Positions 17,701-25,304 are shown, numbered from the stretch's first letter. The stretch is DNA of 33,302 nt from Planctomycetota bacterium (GCA_029260815.1 JAJDCN010000028.1:1-33302), one strand, 5' to 3'. Notes: a model not told the origin generated them from the sequence alone. Made by a program: numbers and translations.

Positions 17701-18446
17701 AAGACCTGGTTTGCGTTATCAAAGAACCGTTCAGTTGCCCGATAAAGATCGCGCTTTTTGTCCAGGCTGAGGCGATTGTATTGGCTGGAGATCTCCTCGA
17801 TGCTACCTTTCCCCAAGACCATGTACAATTGGACTTGATACCAGTTGGCCTTCTCATCGGTATCTGTTGCTGCTTGGTACGCATCGGAACCTTTTTCAAG
17901 GGTTGTCAGTTCTTCTTTCAGGTTCGCAGAGGCCAATTTGGCCCAGGAGATTGCCTGGTTGTAGAAACTGTTTTTTTCTTCGAGGGATCGAAAGCGTCCT
18001 TCAAAATAGGAGCGGTAATCAAGAAGCAGGGCGCAACGGGCGAGTTTGATTTCGGGGTCGTCTGGATTCCGCTCATCGCAGGTTTTCAGACTTTCCCGCA
18101 TCGTGGTCAACTGTTCCTCAAGGAGTTTGGCGTCCCGCAGGACTTCCGGTTGGACGATCCGGTCCTTGGCGATCTGGTAGCGCAGGTAATGAGACTCCCA
18201 GCCCTCGGGGTTGAGGGTTTCGATTTCTTTGCACAGTTGGAGGACCGCTTCCCGCATTTCTTCTGTGCGCGATCCTGACTGGTCCATGATAGCGTGAGCT
18301 TGAGCGAGCAGGTCCTGCGCCTGCTCCGGGCTCTTGTCGCGAAGCAGGAAGTAATACGTTCCAGCACCGGTCAGCGTCAACAGAACCATCACCAGGGTCA
18401 GTCGCAGCTTCCAACCAAAGAATCGCTTTCTTGCTTGGCGAATCAT
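14796..18446 (-). CDS. Large membrane-anchored TPR protein, PrsT-like partner of the exosortase system
   Basis: The protein has 1216 residues. A basic N-terminus and one helix (about 14-35) anchor it, and the remainder, probably periplasmic, is almost all alpha-helical with many TPR-like repeats. Clear examples are near residues 435-490 (LGDYYRRQGQFQKAFEQYKEA) and at the extreme C-terminus (YARLGELYRLEEDAKKAEEN), with more degenerate ones between. It ends in a Pro/Gly tail. Long TPR proteins (PrsT) accompany many exosortase loci as scaffolds for exopolysaccharide or sorted-protein export. PrsT is usually a lipoprotein; this one has no lipobox. ATG 18444-18446 overlaps the EpsI-like stop by 4 bp. 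It is the last gene of the operon and converges on the response regulator. Confidence 0.85.
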   Translation of the reverse strand: MIRQARKRFFGWKLRLTLVMVLLTLTGAGTYYFLLRDKSPEQAQDLLAQAHAIMDQSGSRTEEMREAVLQLCKEIETLNPEGWESHYLRYQIAKDRIVQPEVLRDAKLLEEQLTTMRESLKTCDERNPDDPEIKLARCALLLDYRSYFEGRFRSLEEKNSFYNQAISWAKLASANLKEELTTLEKGSDAYQAATDTDEKANWYQVQLYMVLGKGSIEEISSQYNRLSLDKKRDLYRATERFFDNANQVLLDLTTLANNSKYAFERARIQFELNRLEALTPKAERLAKHARDLIFSSLAKSARDFKDADNKNDPIQGALKAIELCREYQAEAVAHRICTVGIRFLSTKFDVTRLHLERARLYAVQGYYQEAEQSVEGVLSDAKHAQRQPEAYTVLSEIYELSRRPDSSTPEGAVINAEQCLKIAWREAPDGGKSPFLERLGDYYRRQGQFQKAFEQYKEAWTEDPDSLAALGKAAREAYRLGWSDDAKKYYQELLKRVPADYIAIRMLQLIEQDAGPDLNEALAKVDRKLETDPNSPELLFQAADLLYRAANISAIPSERDDYLERGSRRLSRLEEVGSTGLETRVDFLRFKYDFSLEQFPQAKTSGENALKQSLSDADRTWLRIQLANTYLRLGKPRRANVLADEVGLVTTGKRAPEIFSLRARIYREIDGSYSDRVIKLFQQALDSAVSNGIGITRAHLELARAYRAQKNIEDASKHFEAAVTHEPSNLLAWRQYSDFAFAAHAADRKKARATSLETLDRAIAANQDNEKGQAEIHRYKFLVQISAKNTEEAEKEIQRAMALAPQSPTYPMFLAQLQEQTGRFVDALETYRAVHRISPFNAQAKRKVYDLLAHLYRGPDLDAARTDFVDRLVEHNSGDPENLALKARHSAALGQWREAIENYTRSVALRPSDIPASKEVLDLIAAYSEKPDADAISFLENMVDTAKHSGAHFAYRMLLANAYLDGQQSEKGASLLEGIHEKGKGSIQSYILLGRCYLAREDRHLAAEDQFNTAIELIGEALTQRGTDPGLINLRSDARYYIARLHWDAKEPGKSLSVARLAFLDNPLRGDIFGLIEQLYDKKHPNSPDAMRAWVEEQPRWQNNHFLLNLSGKLYLQEEKLAEAEKNFQKASQIMSEGWIVPLINLTIARERQGNMTGAIRVLERATRAGYKSDWKAYARLGELYRLEEDAKKAEENFQKAQELNPEFKIPAPGPG

Positions 18447-19240
18447 GAGTCCTCAATCTTCGGTAAATGCTTGGCCATTACGTTTGGGAGGAATGAGCGG
18501 GAAAATTCAACCAGTCGTTCTTTGGCTTCCTCTTCTGTCTCAAACCGATTCTCTTTTCGGAGCGGCCGCAGATAGGTGTCGAGCCGGATCTGCGCCAGAT
18601 AGCCCAGCCGGCCGCCCGTCAGGGTTTTCCAAAAAGTTCCGATCCTTCCAGAGAGGCGATCCCCAATAATCCGATCTCCATTTTCCATCCAATAAACAAC
18701 CAATCGCTTTCTGTGCATCGTCTGGCCGTCGCGGTCGGTTGCCAGTTCGAGAAACAAATAGACCGTTACAGAGATTTTGCCATCCATATAGCCGGGGATC
18801 TCGATTTGCACTCCTTCTTGCTTGCCAAGAAGTTTCGCGCCGCTGCCTTCAAAGCAGAGTTCCGGGTAGTGCAACGCGCCGGTGTTGCTCCCGACAGCGA
18901 AGCTTTCGCTGTAGGCCACGTAGGCGCCCAGGAAGGAGTTTTGTATCTGGCGGTCCTTGTATTGCCGGCTGAAGTAGGAGTCCGCTCCGGCGGCATCAAC
19001 GATCTCTCGAGGGATCGGCATCTCGCGACCAACCCAGCGGTGGTTGTTCTTCGGATTGACGGCCTCTAAGGCTTTCTTGTCCCAATCGGACGGCTCCTTT
19101 TCAGGGACTTTATTGAAAGGGATGGCCAGCTCAAACCGTTTGTGAAGTTTTTGAACTTTTGCGTTGACCACATGGTAGGAAACAATGGCAATAAGAAGGG
19201 CAAGAGCGGCGATGATCAATTTTGGAGAAAAAGCTTTCAT
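18443..19240 (-). CDS. Exosortase-associated EpsI-family protein (DUF3485-like)
   Basis: The protein has 265 residues. One N-terminal helix (about 7-26) is followed by a periplasmic domain. The conserved EpsI-like features are the SRQYKDRQ segment near 91-98, the bulky-hydrophobic stretch leading to ALHYPELCFEGSG (His124, Pro126, Cys129), and RKRLVVYWMENGDRI. EpsI domains occur fused to, or next to, exosortases; their exact biochemical role is not settled. The start at ATG 19238-19240 has GGGAGG 7 nt upstream and overlaps the exosortase stop by 4 bp; an in-frame start 18 codons upstream is rejected. The neighbours on both sides overlap it, so the three proteins are probably made together. Confidence 0.85.
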   Translation of the reverse strand: MKAFSPKLIIAALALLIAIVSYHVVNAKVQKLHKRFELAIPFNKVPEKEPSDWDKKALEAVNPKNNHRWVGREMPIPREIVDAAGADSYFSRQYKDRQIQNSFLGAYVAYSESFAVGSNTGALHYPELCFEGSGAKLLGKQEGVQIEIPGYMDGKISVTVYLFLELATDRDGQTMHRKRLVVYWMENGDRIIGDRLSGRIGTFWKTLTGGRLGYLAQIRLDTYLRPLRKENRFETEEEAKERLVEFSRSFLPNVMAKHLPKIEDS

Positions 19241-20178
19241 CCTGTGGCCTCCCTTTGTTCCTGCAGAGGTTGATCGATCGGGACCGTAATCCAATCGATC
19301 AGACGACTGATGCCCAACAGCAAGAGAAACGCCAAAGCAAAAGTAATCAGCCCCCAGATCTCATGGGATCTTCCACCCGCCATGGAAGGGTCGACCAGGT
19401 CCACGAGCACGCCCGTTGTCGCAACGCGAAAAACATTTAAGAGGATTGCGACTGCGATGGAAAGAAGAAAAATAGTGATGCGAGACCACAGTTCTTTTCG
19501 CAGGACGTAGACCATGACGGCCGCGAGGCAGGTCATCGCCAACAAGGAGCGGATTCCGCTGCAGGCCTGCGCCACCTCCATGGTAAACGGGCGCTGCTCC
19601 TCGAGTGGCAGGTCCTTGTCCTCCGGGTTCTTTACGTTCTTGAGGATCATTTGATTGCCCCGATCCTGCTCGACCGGGATGCCGATGTTGTTAAGTGTCC
19701 GAACCGAACAGTCAGAAGCAAGTAACTGAAGAGGCATTGCCAGCTTGGAGTACATGATGTTCGGGATCGGAACCATGAAGAAAAGGAAGACAATGGGAAA
19801 CAGCACTTTCTTGAGGAATTGTCGGCCGCGAAGCAACAGCACCGAGCCGATCAAGATCGGAATGATAGCCAGCCGACCCGGGTAATCGTACATCCCCGGC
19901 AGTGAGGCGATGCACAGCAACAGTCCCGCCAAGAGGATCGGTAGTCCGATCCAGTGACCGTTGGGCCGGATATGGGCCAGTTCGGATCGTTTCCACCAAA
20001 GCAGGCCGATCGCGATGGGGATGACCAGGAACGCATGCGTGTAATCCGGGTCGTTTTCCCACTTTTGGATCATCCCGCCTATCTGGGGCGCGTAGAACAG
20101 GGTCGCCAGGGCCAGGACGACCCATAGGTCCCAATTCTTGTGGCTCGCCACTTCTACTTTTGACTCATTCGTTGCCAA
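19237..20178 (-). CDS. Exosortase (EpsH/XrtA superfamily cysteine transpeptidase)
   Basis: The protein has 313 residues with about eight membrane helices. Exosortases cut and re-attach proteins carrying a C-terminal sorting signal such as PEP-CTERM. The catalytic trio is present: Cys206 in QACSGIRSL, Arg251 in NVFRV and His272 in SHEIWG. DYTHAFLV near 45-52 matches the conserved N-terminal family motif. The loop before the catalytic Cys (about 168-198) is charged and extended. The start is TTG 20176-20178 with GAGGAG 7 nt upstream; it overlaps gmhA by 14 bp. The EpsI-like gene overlaps at the other end. No obvious PEP-CTERM tail was found on proteins in this window. The exosortase subtype cannot be set by eye. 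Confidence 0.93.
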   Translation of the reverse strand: MATNESKVEVASHKNWDLWVVLALATLFYAPQIGGMIQKWENDPDYTHAFLVIPIAIGLLWWKRSELAHIRPNGHWIGLPILLAGLLLCIASLPGMYDYPGRLAIIPILIGSVLLLRGRQFLKKVLFPIVFLFFMVPIPNIMYSKLAMPLQLLASDCSVRTLNNIGIPVEQDRGNQMILKNVKNPEDKDLPLEEQRPFTMEVAQACSGIRSLLAMTCLAAVMVYVLRKELWSRITIFLLSIAVAILLNVFRVATTGVLVDLVDPSMAGGRSHEIWGLITFALAFLLLLGISRLIDWITVPIDQPLQEQREATG

Positions 20179-20737
20179 AAAGGGTCTCCTCTGCGATTTC
20201 GCAGACGATGTGGCCGATCGTGATATGGCACTCTTGGATCCGCGCGCTCTCTAAGGAGTCGATGCAGATACACTGGTCGACAAGGGGTTTGAGCTTTCCG
20301 CCCTCCCTTCCCGTCATGCCGAGAGTCGCCGCGCCCCGCTTGCGCGCGGCGGCGATGCCGCCGAGCACGTTCTCCGAGTTGCCGCTGGTGCTGATGCCGA
20401 TGACAACATCCCCTTCTTTCACAAAGGCCTCGATCTGGCGCGAGAAAATCTGGTCGTAGCCGAAATCGTTGCCCACCGCGGTCAAAACGGAGGTGTCGGT
20501 GGTCAACGCCAGGGCGGGCACCGGGGCCCGGTTGCGCATGAAGCGACCGACCAGTTCCGCGGCCAGGTGCTGCGCGTCGGCCGCGGAACCGCCGTTGCCC
20601 ATCAAGTAGATACAGTGGTCCCGCACCAAAGCGTCGCAGATCGTCTTGGCCGCTGCTTCGATTTGGGCCACGTGATTGCCCAACAGGTCGTGCCGCAGTC
20701 GGATGCTCTCTTCCAGTGCCTTTTGAACGGCGCCCAT
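20165..20737 (-). CDS. gmhA: Phosphoheptose isomerase
   Basis: The protein has 190 residues, the usual length. It converts sedoheptulose 7-phosphate to D-glycero-D-manno-heptose 7-phosphate, the first step of ADP-heptose synthesis. SIS-domain motifs are GNGGSAADAQHLAAELVGRF, which contains the catalytic Glu region, then VGNDFGYDQIFSRQ and GISTSGNSENV. RIQECHITIGHIVCE near the C-terminus contains the conserved His. ATG 20735-20737 lies 3 bp after the hldE stop, so the two pathway enzymes are adjacent and probably coupled. The end overlaps the exosortase start. Confidence 0.94.
   Translation of the reverse strand: MGAVQKALEESIRLRHDLLGNHVAQIEAAAKTICDALVRDHCIYLMGNGGSAADAQHLAAELVGRFMRNRAPVPALALTTDTSVLTAVGNDFGYDQIFSRQIEAFVKEGDVVIGISTSGNSENVLGGIAAARKRGAATLGMTGREGGKLKPLVDQCICIDSLESARIQECHITIGHIVCEIAEETLFGNE
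20186..20191 (-). promoter_or_regulatory. Shine-Dalgarno fixing the TTG start of the exosortase gene
   Basis: GAGGAG on the minus strand with a 7-nt spacer to TTG 20176-20178. The site lies within the last codons of gmhA, indicating coupled translation. Confidence 0.75.
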
Positions 20738-20740
20738 AAC

Positions 20741-22240
20741 TTACTTCTTGTCCTTGATCTTGTTCACAATGTTGGTTGTGGATATTCCTTCCACCAGCGG
20801 TGCCCGTCGGACGATGCCGCCGTAGGTCTCGACGAACGCTTGGCCGACGACTTCGCTTTTCTGGTAGTCGGCGCCCTTCACCAGTATATCAGGTCGGACT
20901 CGTTTTACCACCGGTAGGACGCTGGTCTGGTCGAAAATCACGATGTAGTCCACGTCCTCCAGGGCTGCCAGAATCTGCGCCCGTTCCAATTGCTGGAGAA
21001 TCGGTCGCCCCGGGCCTTTGAGCCGGGCGATCGAGGCGTCGGAATTCAGACCTACGACGAGCAGGTCTCCCTGCTTGCGGGCATATTTAAGCAGGCCGAT
21101 GTGGCCTACGTGCAAGACGTCGAAGCAGCCGTTGGTAAAGACGATCTTCTGTTTTCGAGACCGACGCGCATTCAATAATGGAACCAGGTCGTCAAGCGTC
21201 TTCGTCTTGGCCGTGATCTGATGGCTCAAGTCTTCCAGGCGGTGGATGATTTCCGTGCGGCCGACCGGCGCGGTTCCGACCTTGGTGACCGCGGCGCCCG
21301 CCGCCACGTTGGCGATTTGGAGTGCGCAGCCCAGCGCGTGGCCACCGGCCAGCACAAAGCCGATGGCTGCCAACGCAGTGTCGCCGGCGCCCGTCACGTC
21401 AAAGGTCTCCTGCTCCTGGGTCTCGAACGCCTGCATCCGTTTGCCCTGTTGGATCAATTGCATCCCGTCCTTGCCAAGAGTGACCACGATGGCATCGGCT
21501 TGAAGCTGCTTGAGCAGCTTCTTACCCGCTGTTTCCATCCTGCGCTCTTCCTGCGTGTCCGGCCGCTCAGCTTCGGAAAGGGGCTTGCCGGTCTGTATAA
21601 GGATCGCTTGCCGAAATTCGTTTAGGTTTGGTTTGATGACCGTGGCCCCGCGGTAGATGCGGAAATCCTCGGCCTTTGGATCCACCACGACCGGAATGCC
21701 CACTGATCGGCCGGCCGCGACAGCGATCTTCATCAGGTCCGGTGTGATCAGGCCTTTAGCGTAATCGGAAACCAGGATCACATCTGCTCGTTTGGCTACG
21801 CGCTTTAGATGCTGTGCAACCCGGGTTTGGATGTCGTCCTGAAGCGGGCGACTGTCTTCCCGGTCGATGCGCAGAAGGTGTTGGTGCTGCGCGATGATGC
21901 GGCTCTTGCGCGTTGTCGGCCGGGTATTGGTTGTGACCAGTCCGGCGGTGGAAATTGCCTGTTCCTGCAAGAGTCTACGGAGCGTCTGCCCCGCTTCGTC
22001 TCGGCCCACCACGCCCACGGCGGTAACCTTGGCGCCCATAGCGGCCAGGTTGGAGCATACGTTCCCCGCGCCGCCGACCCGTTCCTCTTCGTCCGTGGCT
22101 TTGACCACCAGGACCGGGGCCTCGGGAGAGATCCGTCCGGAGGTGCCCCAGATGTACCGGTCGAGCATGAAGTCGCCAACGACCAGTACCCGAGGCGGTT
22201 TGGCTGGATTGAGGATTTCGATGAGTTCCCGATTGGGCAT
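20741..22240 (-). CDS. hldE: Bifunctional heptose-7-phosphate kinase / heptose-1-phosphate adenylyltransferase
   Basis: The protein has 499 residues with two domains. The N-terminal PfkB-family kinase (about 15-320) has VGGAGNV near 55-61 and DVTGAGDTALA near 280-290, where the Asp is the catalytic base; it phosphorylates heptose 7-phosphate at C1. The C-terminal nucleotidyltransferase (about 345-499) has FTNGCFDVLHVGH with the HxGH motif and VGLNSDASI; it transfers AMP to heptose 1-phosphate. I chose ATG 22238-22240 (MPNREL) with GGGA upstream over an in-frame start at 22393 that would run into the neighbouring gene. The intermediate phosphatase GmhB and final epimerase HldD are not in this window. 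Confidence 0.94.
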   Translation of the reverse strand: MPNRELIEILNPAKPPRVLVVGDFMLDRYIWGTSGRISPEAPVLVVKATDEEERVGGAGNVCSNLAAMGAKVTAVGVVGRDEAGQTLRRLLQEQAISTAGLVTTNTRPTTRKSRIIAQHQHLLRIDREDSRPLQDDIQTRVAQHLKRVAKRADVILVSDYAKGLITPDLMKIAVAAGRSVGIPVVVDPKAEDFRIYRGATVIKPNLNEFRQAILIQTGKPLSEAERPDTQEERRMETAGKKLLKQLQADAIVVTLGKDGMQLIQQGKRMQAFETQEQETFDVTGAGDTALAAIGFVLAGGHALGCALQIANVAAGAAVTKVGTAPVGRTEIIHRLEDLSHQITAKTKTLDDLVPLLNARRSRKQKIVFTNGCFDVLHVGHIGLLKYARKQGDLLVVGLNSDASIARLKGPGRPILQQLERAQILAALEDVDYIVIFDQTSVLPVVKRVRPDILVKGADYQKSEVVGQAFVETYGGIVRRAPLVEGISTTNIVNKIKDKK

Positions 22241-22257
22241 GGTGTTTCCCAAACGAA

Positions 22258-23289
22258 TCAGCCCATTACACGCTGAAGCATTTCCTGGTTTTCCGAAACC
22301 CAGTCGTACAACTGGCGAACGCCCTTTTCGACAGTGGTCTTTGGCTTCCAGCCGAAATCTTTTCGGGCCCTGTCGATGTTGCAGACAAAGCACGGTTGGT
22401 CGCCGGGCCGCCAGTCGTCAAACTGGTGCTTCAGCTTTTTGCCCGTAAATTTTTCCAGGAACGCGATCAGCTCCAACAGGGACATCTGGTTTTTTGGTCC
22501 GCCGCCGACGTTGTAGATACGGCCGCTGATCTTCTTGATGTTCTTGATCGCCAATTCGTAAGCGTCCACCAAGTCTTCGATGAACAAAACATCACGGACC
22601 TGCATGCCGTCTCCGTAGACAGTAACCCGCTTACCGAGCGCTGCAGCGATCGTAAACCAAGCCACCCAGCCCTGGTCTTCGATCCCGAACTGGCGGTAGC
22701 CGTAAATGCAGGACTGACGAAAGACGACCGTGGGGATCTCGTAGATCCGCGCGTAATCGCGGACGTACTGGTCCGCGGCCCCTTTCGAGCAGCCGTAGGG
22801 CGAATGGAAGTCGAGAACCTCCTTTTCGTCGATCCCTTTAGGAAGATCGCGGTACTGGTAGCGCTTCTGCCGTTTTACGACCTTGATGTGTTCCATGCCC
22901 CCGTATACTTTGTTGGTCGAGGCGAAGATCACCGCCGGCTTGCGCCCGCTCTCGCGGATCGCTTCCAAGACGTTGAAGGTGCCCAGAGCGTTGATCTCGA
23001 AATCCTCGCGCGGATCGGTCACCGAGGTGGTCACCGCGACTTGGGCCGCCAAGTGAATGACGGCGTCGTACTTCTGGCGGGCGAAGACGCGTTTGACTTC
23101 TTTGTGCTCGCGAATGTCCGCCTTGAACAGGTCGCACCGCCCGACCTTACGTTTGAGCCACTCAATATTTTCTTTGGTGCCTCTCCGGCTCAGGTTGTCC
23201 AGGATGGTGACCTTGTGTCGGTTGCGGATAAATCGCGCCGCTGTATTCGCACCCACGAACCCGGCGCCCCCAATAATCAATACCTTCAT
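22258..23289 (-). CDS. NAD-dependent sugar epimerase, CDP-paratose 2-epimerase-like
   Basis: The protein has 343 residues and is an extended short-chain dehydrogenase/reductase. The NAD-binding glycine motif is GGAGFVG (7-13), and STNKVYG (124-130) with YGCSK (Tyr165, Lys169) gives the catalytic residues. The stretches DPREDFEINALGT, SPYGCSKGAADQYV, and VVFRQSCIYGYRQF followed by EDQGWVAWF are those of CDP-paratose/CDP-tyvelose 2-epimerases rather than of HldD or GalE. The other CDP-dideoxyhexose genes (rfbF, rfbG, rfbH-type) are not here, so the sugar may differ. GGAG lies 5 nt before ATG 23287-23289. The 83-bp gap upstream (23290-23372) is the largest inside the operon; I see no convincing promoter in it. 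Confidence 0.85.
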   Translation of the reverse strand: MKVLIIGGAGFVGANTAARFIRNRHKVTILDNLSRRGTKENIEWLKRKVGRCDLFKADIREHKEVKRVFARQKYDAVIHLAAQVAVTTSVTDPREDFEINALGTFNVLEAIRESGRKPAVIFASTNKVYGGMEHIKVVKRQKRYQYRDLPKGIDEKEVLDFHSPYGCSKGAADQYVRDYARIYEIPTVVFRQSCIYGYRQFGIEDQGWVAWFTIAAALGKRVTVYGDGMQVRDVLFIEDLVDAYELAIKNIKKISGRIYNVGGGPKNQMSLLELIAFLEKFTGKKLKHQFDDWRPGDQPCFVCNIDRARKDFGWKPKTTVEKGVRQLYDWVSENQEMLQRVMG

Positions 23290-23372
23290 GTGATCTCCAT
23301 CTTCTTGAATCCAAAAATCGTGAATCGTTTTGTTTTGTTCATTTCATCTTTCCCGCGCGATTGGCTCGGCGC

Positions 23373-24506
23373 TCAGTTGCGCAGGATTTCGTTGTACACT
23401 TTCAACGTCTTTTGTGCTGTCTGTCTCCAGGTGAATTGTTTGCACCGCTCAAATCCTTTTTCCCGTAGTGTGTCCGAAACTGTCGGGTCTTCCAGTACCC
23501 GGGTCATGGCATCGCACAAAAATTCCGGGTTTCGGGCATCCACCAGCAACGCTGCATCGCCCACCACTTCCGGAAGGCAGGCCGCGTCGGAGCAGATGAC
23601 CGGAGCCCCGCAGGCCATGGCCTCTACCGGCGGGATGCCAAACCCTTCGAACAGGGAGGGAAAGACAAATGCCTCAGCAGCCGCCAGGATCGGCGGCAGG
23701 TCGTCATTGGCCACGTGTCCTTGAAAAACGACGTGGTCGTCCAGTCCGTGGGCTGCCACGCGTGCGCGAATTTCGGCTTCGCCGTTCCAGTCCCGCCCGA
23801 CAAAAACCAGTTTGTGCGGACAGTCGAGCTTCTGTCGAAGATGGGCAAAGGCTTCGACCAGGGCGACGTGGTTTTTCGACGGATGCTCCAGCCGAGCGAC
23901 GTAGACGAAGTAGTGTTCCGGCAGGCCGTGTCGATCCCGGGCAATGGTTTGCGCCCATTCAGGGTCGACCGGGGCGAAGCGATCTGCGTTGTATCCCAGA
24001 TGGATCACCCGGATCTTGGCCGCGTCGATTCCGATCAGGCGGATGATTTCTTGTTTGGAAAAATCCGAGTCGGTCAAGATTCCGTCCAAGCGTCGCGCCA
24101 GAACGGGAATGACTTTTTTCAGGTACAGCATACGGGAGGAACTGTATTTTTCCGAAATGACGAAGCCGCCCAAGTCGTGGATTGTGCCCACCGTTCGGCA
24201 GCCCTTGAGGAAGGTCAGCCGTTGGTGACTCGACAGGTGTAGCAGATCCAGCCGAGCCCGCCGAGCGGCGGCCGGTAGGGCGGTTTGATGCCAGATCAGG
24301 CTGGGGATCGGGCGCGCAAGCGCGCCGGGCGCGGGATGGACTGAGTCATAAGTATCGGCAAAGGGTTCCATGTGGTCTCGGTTGACAAACAGGTGCATTT
24401 CGTGTTCGGTTCCGATCTGTCGGAGTTGGCGCATTAGGTTGATCTCGTACTGAGCGATCCCTGATTTGCCGCCATCTGCATGTGAGGCCATGAATCCGAT
24501 TCGCAA
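23373..24506 (-). CDS. GT4-family glycosyltransferase
   Basis: The protein has 377 residues with the GT-B fold. The C-terminal half has the nucleotide-sugar-binding pattern of family GT4: VARLEHPSKNH, VFVGRDW, VFQGHV and the E-x7-E motif in EGFGIPPVE (about 286-294). These are retaining enzymes, commonly using GDP-mannose or UDP-sugars; the donor and acceptor cannot be told. I chose TTG 24504-24506, giving an N-terminus MRIGFMAS, because GGGGAG lies 7 nt upstream and the upstream gene stops one base before it. The longer open frame to 24671 lies inside that gene and is rejected. An internal ATG five codons in is less likely. Confidence 0.9.
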   Translation of the reverse strand: MRIGFMASHADGGKSGIAQYEINLMRQLRQIGTEHEMHLFVNRDHMEPFADTYDSVHPAPGALARPIPSLIWHQTALPAAARRARLDLLHLSSHQRLTFLKGCRTVGTIHDLGGFVISEKYSSSRMLYLKKVIPVLARRLDGILTDSDFSKQEIIRLIGIDAAKIRVIHLGYNADRFAPVDPEWAQTIARDRHGLPEHYFVYVARLEHPSKNHVALVEAFAHLRQKLDCPHKLVFVGRDWNGEAEIRARVAAHGLDDHVVFQGHVANDDLPPILAAAEAFVFPSLFEGFGIPPVEAMACGAPVICSDAACLPEVVGDAALLVDARNPEFLCDAMTRVLEDPTVSDTLREKGFERCKQFTWRQTAQKTLKVYNEILRN

Positions 24507-24507
24507 T

Positions 24508-25287
24508 CTACCGCTCCCCGGCCTTTCGGTGTGCGCGCAACACCCGTGTGATGAACAGAGGGTTTCCAATGATGTACCGCCGCCATAGCCGGCGCGGCTC
24601 GGCGGCCAACCGATAGAGCCATTCCCAGCCCCGGTCGAGCATCCACTGCGGGGCACGGGGCAGCGCTCCACTGGTAAAGTCGAACAGGGCTCCCACTGCG
24701 AAACTGATGCCCACGTTCAGTCGCTCGCGGTTTTCGTGGATCCATTGCTCCTGTTTGGGCATGCCCATGGCCACGAGCAGCACATCGGTGCCGGCATCGT
24801 TGATTTGTCGGATGACTTGGTCCTCCAGCTTCGGGTCGTCGTCGATGTAGCCGTGGTGCGTGCCGGCGATCTTCAATCCTGGGTATTTTTTGCACCAGAT
24901 TTCGGCCGCTTTTTCGGGAACGCCTTCCTGGCTGCCCAGTAGAAAAAACGAATAGCCTTCCGAACGGGTCTGATCGCACAACATGGGGATGAAATCGGTC
25001 CCGCAATTGTTTTCCGGGAACGGCTGGCCCTGTCGCCGCGCGGCCCAACCGACACCGGTACCGTCGTTGAGCAGGAGATCGGCCTGGTTGAGCAGCTCGC
25101 GATAACTCGGATCCGAGCACGCCAGGTTGGCGCAGTGAGCATTGATAAAATACGCGATCGCGGAGCGACGCTCGGCGACCAGAGGCTTCACCCGCTCCAG
25201 GGCCTCGGCACAGGTCAACTGAGGGATCTGAATGCCCAGGATATCTGTCGTATTATTCGGGACCATCTGCTCCGTCGCGGGCTCCAC
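24508..25287 (-). CDS. WecG/TagA/CpsF-family glycosyltransferase
   Basis: The protein has 259 residues, family GT26. These membrane-associated enzymes add the second sugar (such as ManNAc or ManNAcA) to an undecaprenyl-linked first sugar. Motifs in order are FINAHCANLA, LLNDGTGVGWAARRQGQP with the conserved Asp, GTDFIPMLC, FFLLGSQEGVPEKAA, HHGYIDDD and VAMGMPKQEQWI. The C-terminus is Arg-rich and amphipathic (RRLWRRYIIGNP), typical of membrane docking. I chose GTG 25285-25287 because GGAG sits 5 nt upstream; ATG 25264-25266 seven codons later is possible but has a Shine-Dalgarno only 3 nt away. The longer frame is rejected because it runs through the neighbour. Confidence 0.92.
   Translation of the reverse strand: MEPATEQMVPNNTTDILGIQIPQLTCAEALERVKPLVAERRSAIAYFINAHCANLACSDPSYRELLNQADLLLNDGTGVGWAARRQGQPFPENNCGTDFIPMLCDQTRSEGYSFFLLGSQEGVPEKAAEIWCKKYPGLKIAGTHHGYIDDDPKLEDQVIRQINDAGTDVLLVAMGMPKQEQWIHENRERLNVGISFAVGALFDFTSGALPRAPQWMLDRGWEWLYRLAAEPRRLWRRYIIGNPLFITRVLRAHRKAGER
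24514..24519 (-). promoter_or_regulatory. Shine-Dalgarno fixing the TTG start of the GT4 gene
   Basis: GGGGAG on the minus strand with a 7-nt spacer to TTG 24504-24506. It lies in the last codons of the WecG-like gene. Confidence 0.65.
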
Positions 25288-25292
25288 GATTT

Positions 25293-25296
25293 CTCC
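25293..25296 (-). promoter_or_regulatory. Shine-Dalgarno supporting the GTG start of the WecG-like gene
   Basis: GGAG on the minus strand, 5 nt from GTG 25285-25287, in the 17-bp gap after the upstream gene's TAA. Confidence 0.5.
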
Positions 25297-25304
25297 GACC
25301 TTTC

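Noticed and set aside
22241-22393. N-terminal extension of the hldE frame
   Set aside because: The extension overlaps the end of the epimerase gene, and the family N-terminus starts at ATG 22240.
23290-23372. Promoter or small gene in the 83-bp gap between the third GT4 and the epimerase
   Set aside because: The gap is AT-rich, but no -35/-10 pair with proper spacing and no start codon with a Shine-Dalgarno, other than that of the epimerase, could be found.
22396-23724. 442-codon plus-strand open frame opposite the epimerase and a GT4 gene
   Set aside because: It spans two well-supported minus-strand genes and their gap and has no recognisable motif.
24507-24671. N-terminal extension of the third GT4 frame
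   Set aside because: It overlaps the WecG-like gene; the TTG at 24506 has a strong Shine-Dalgarno and the GT-B fold begins there.
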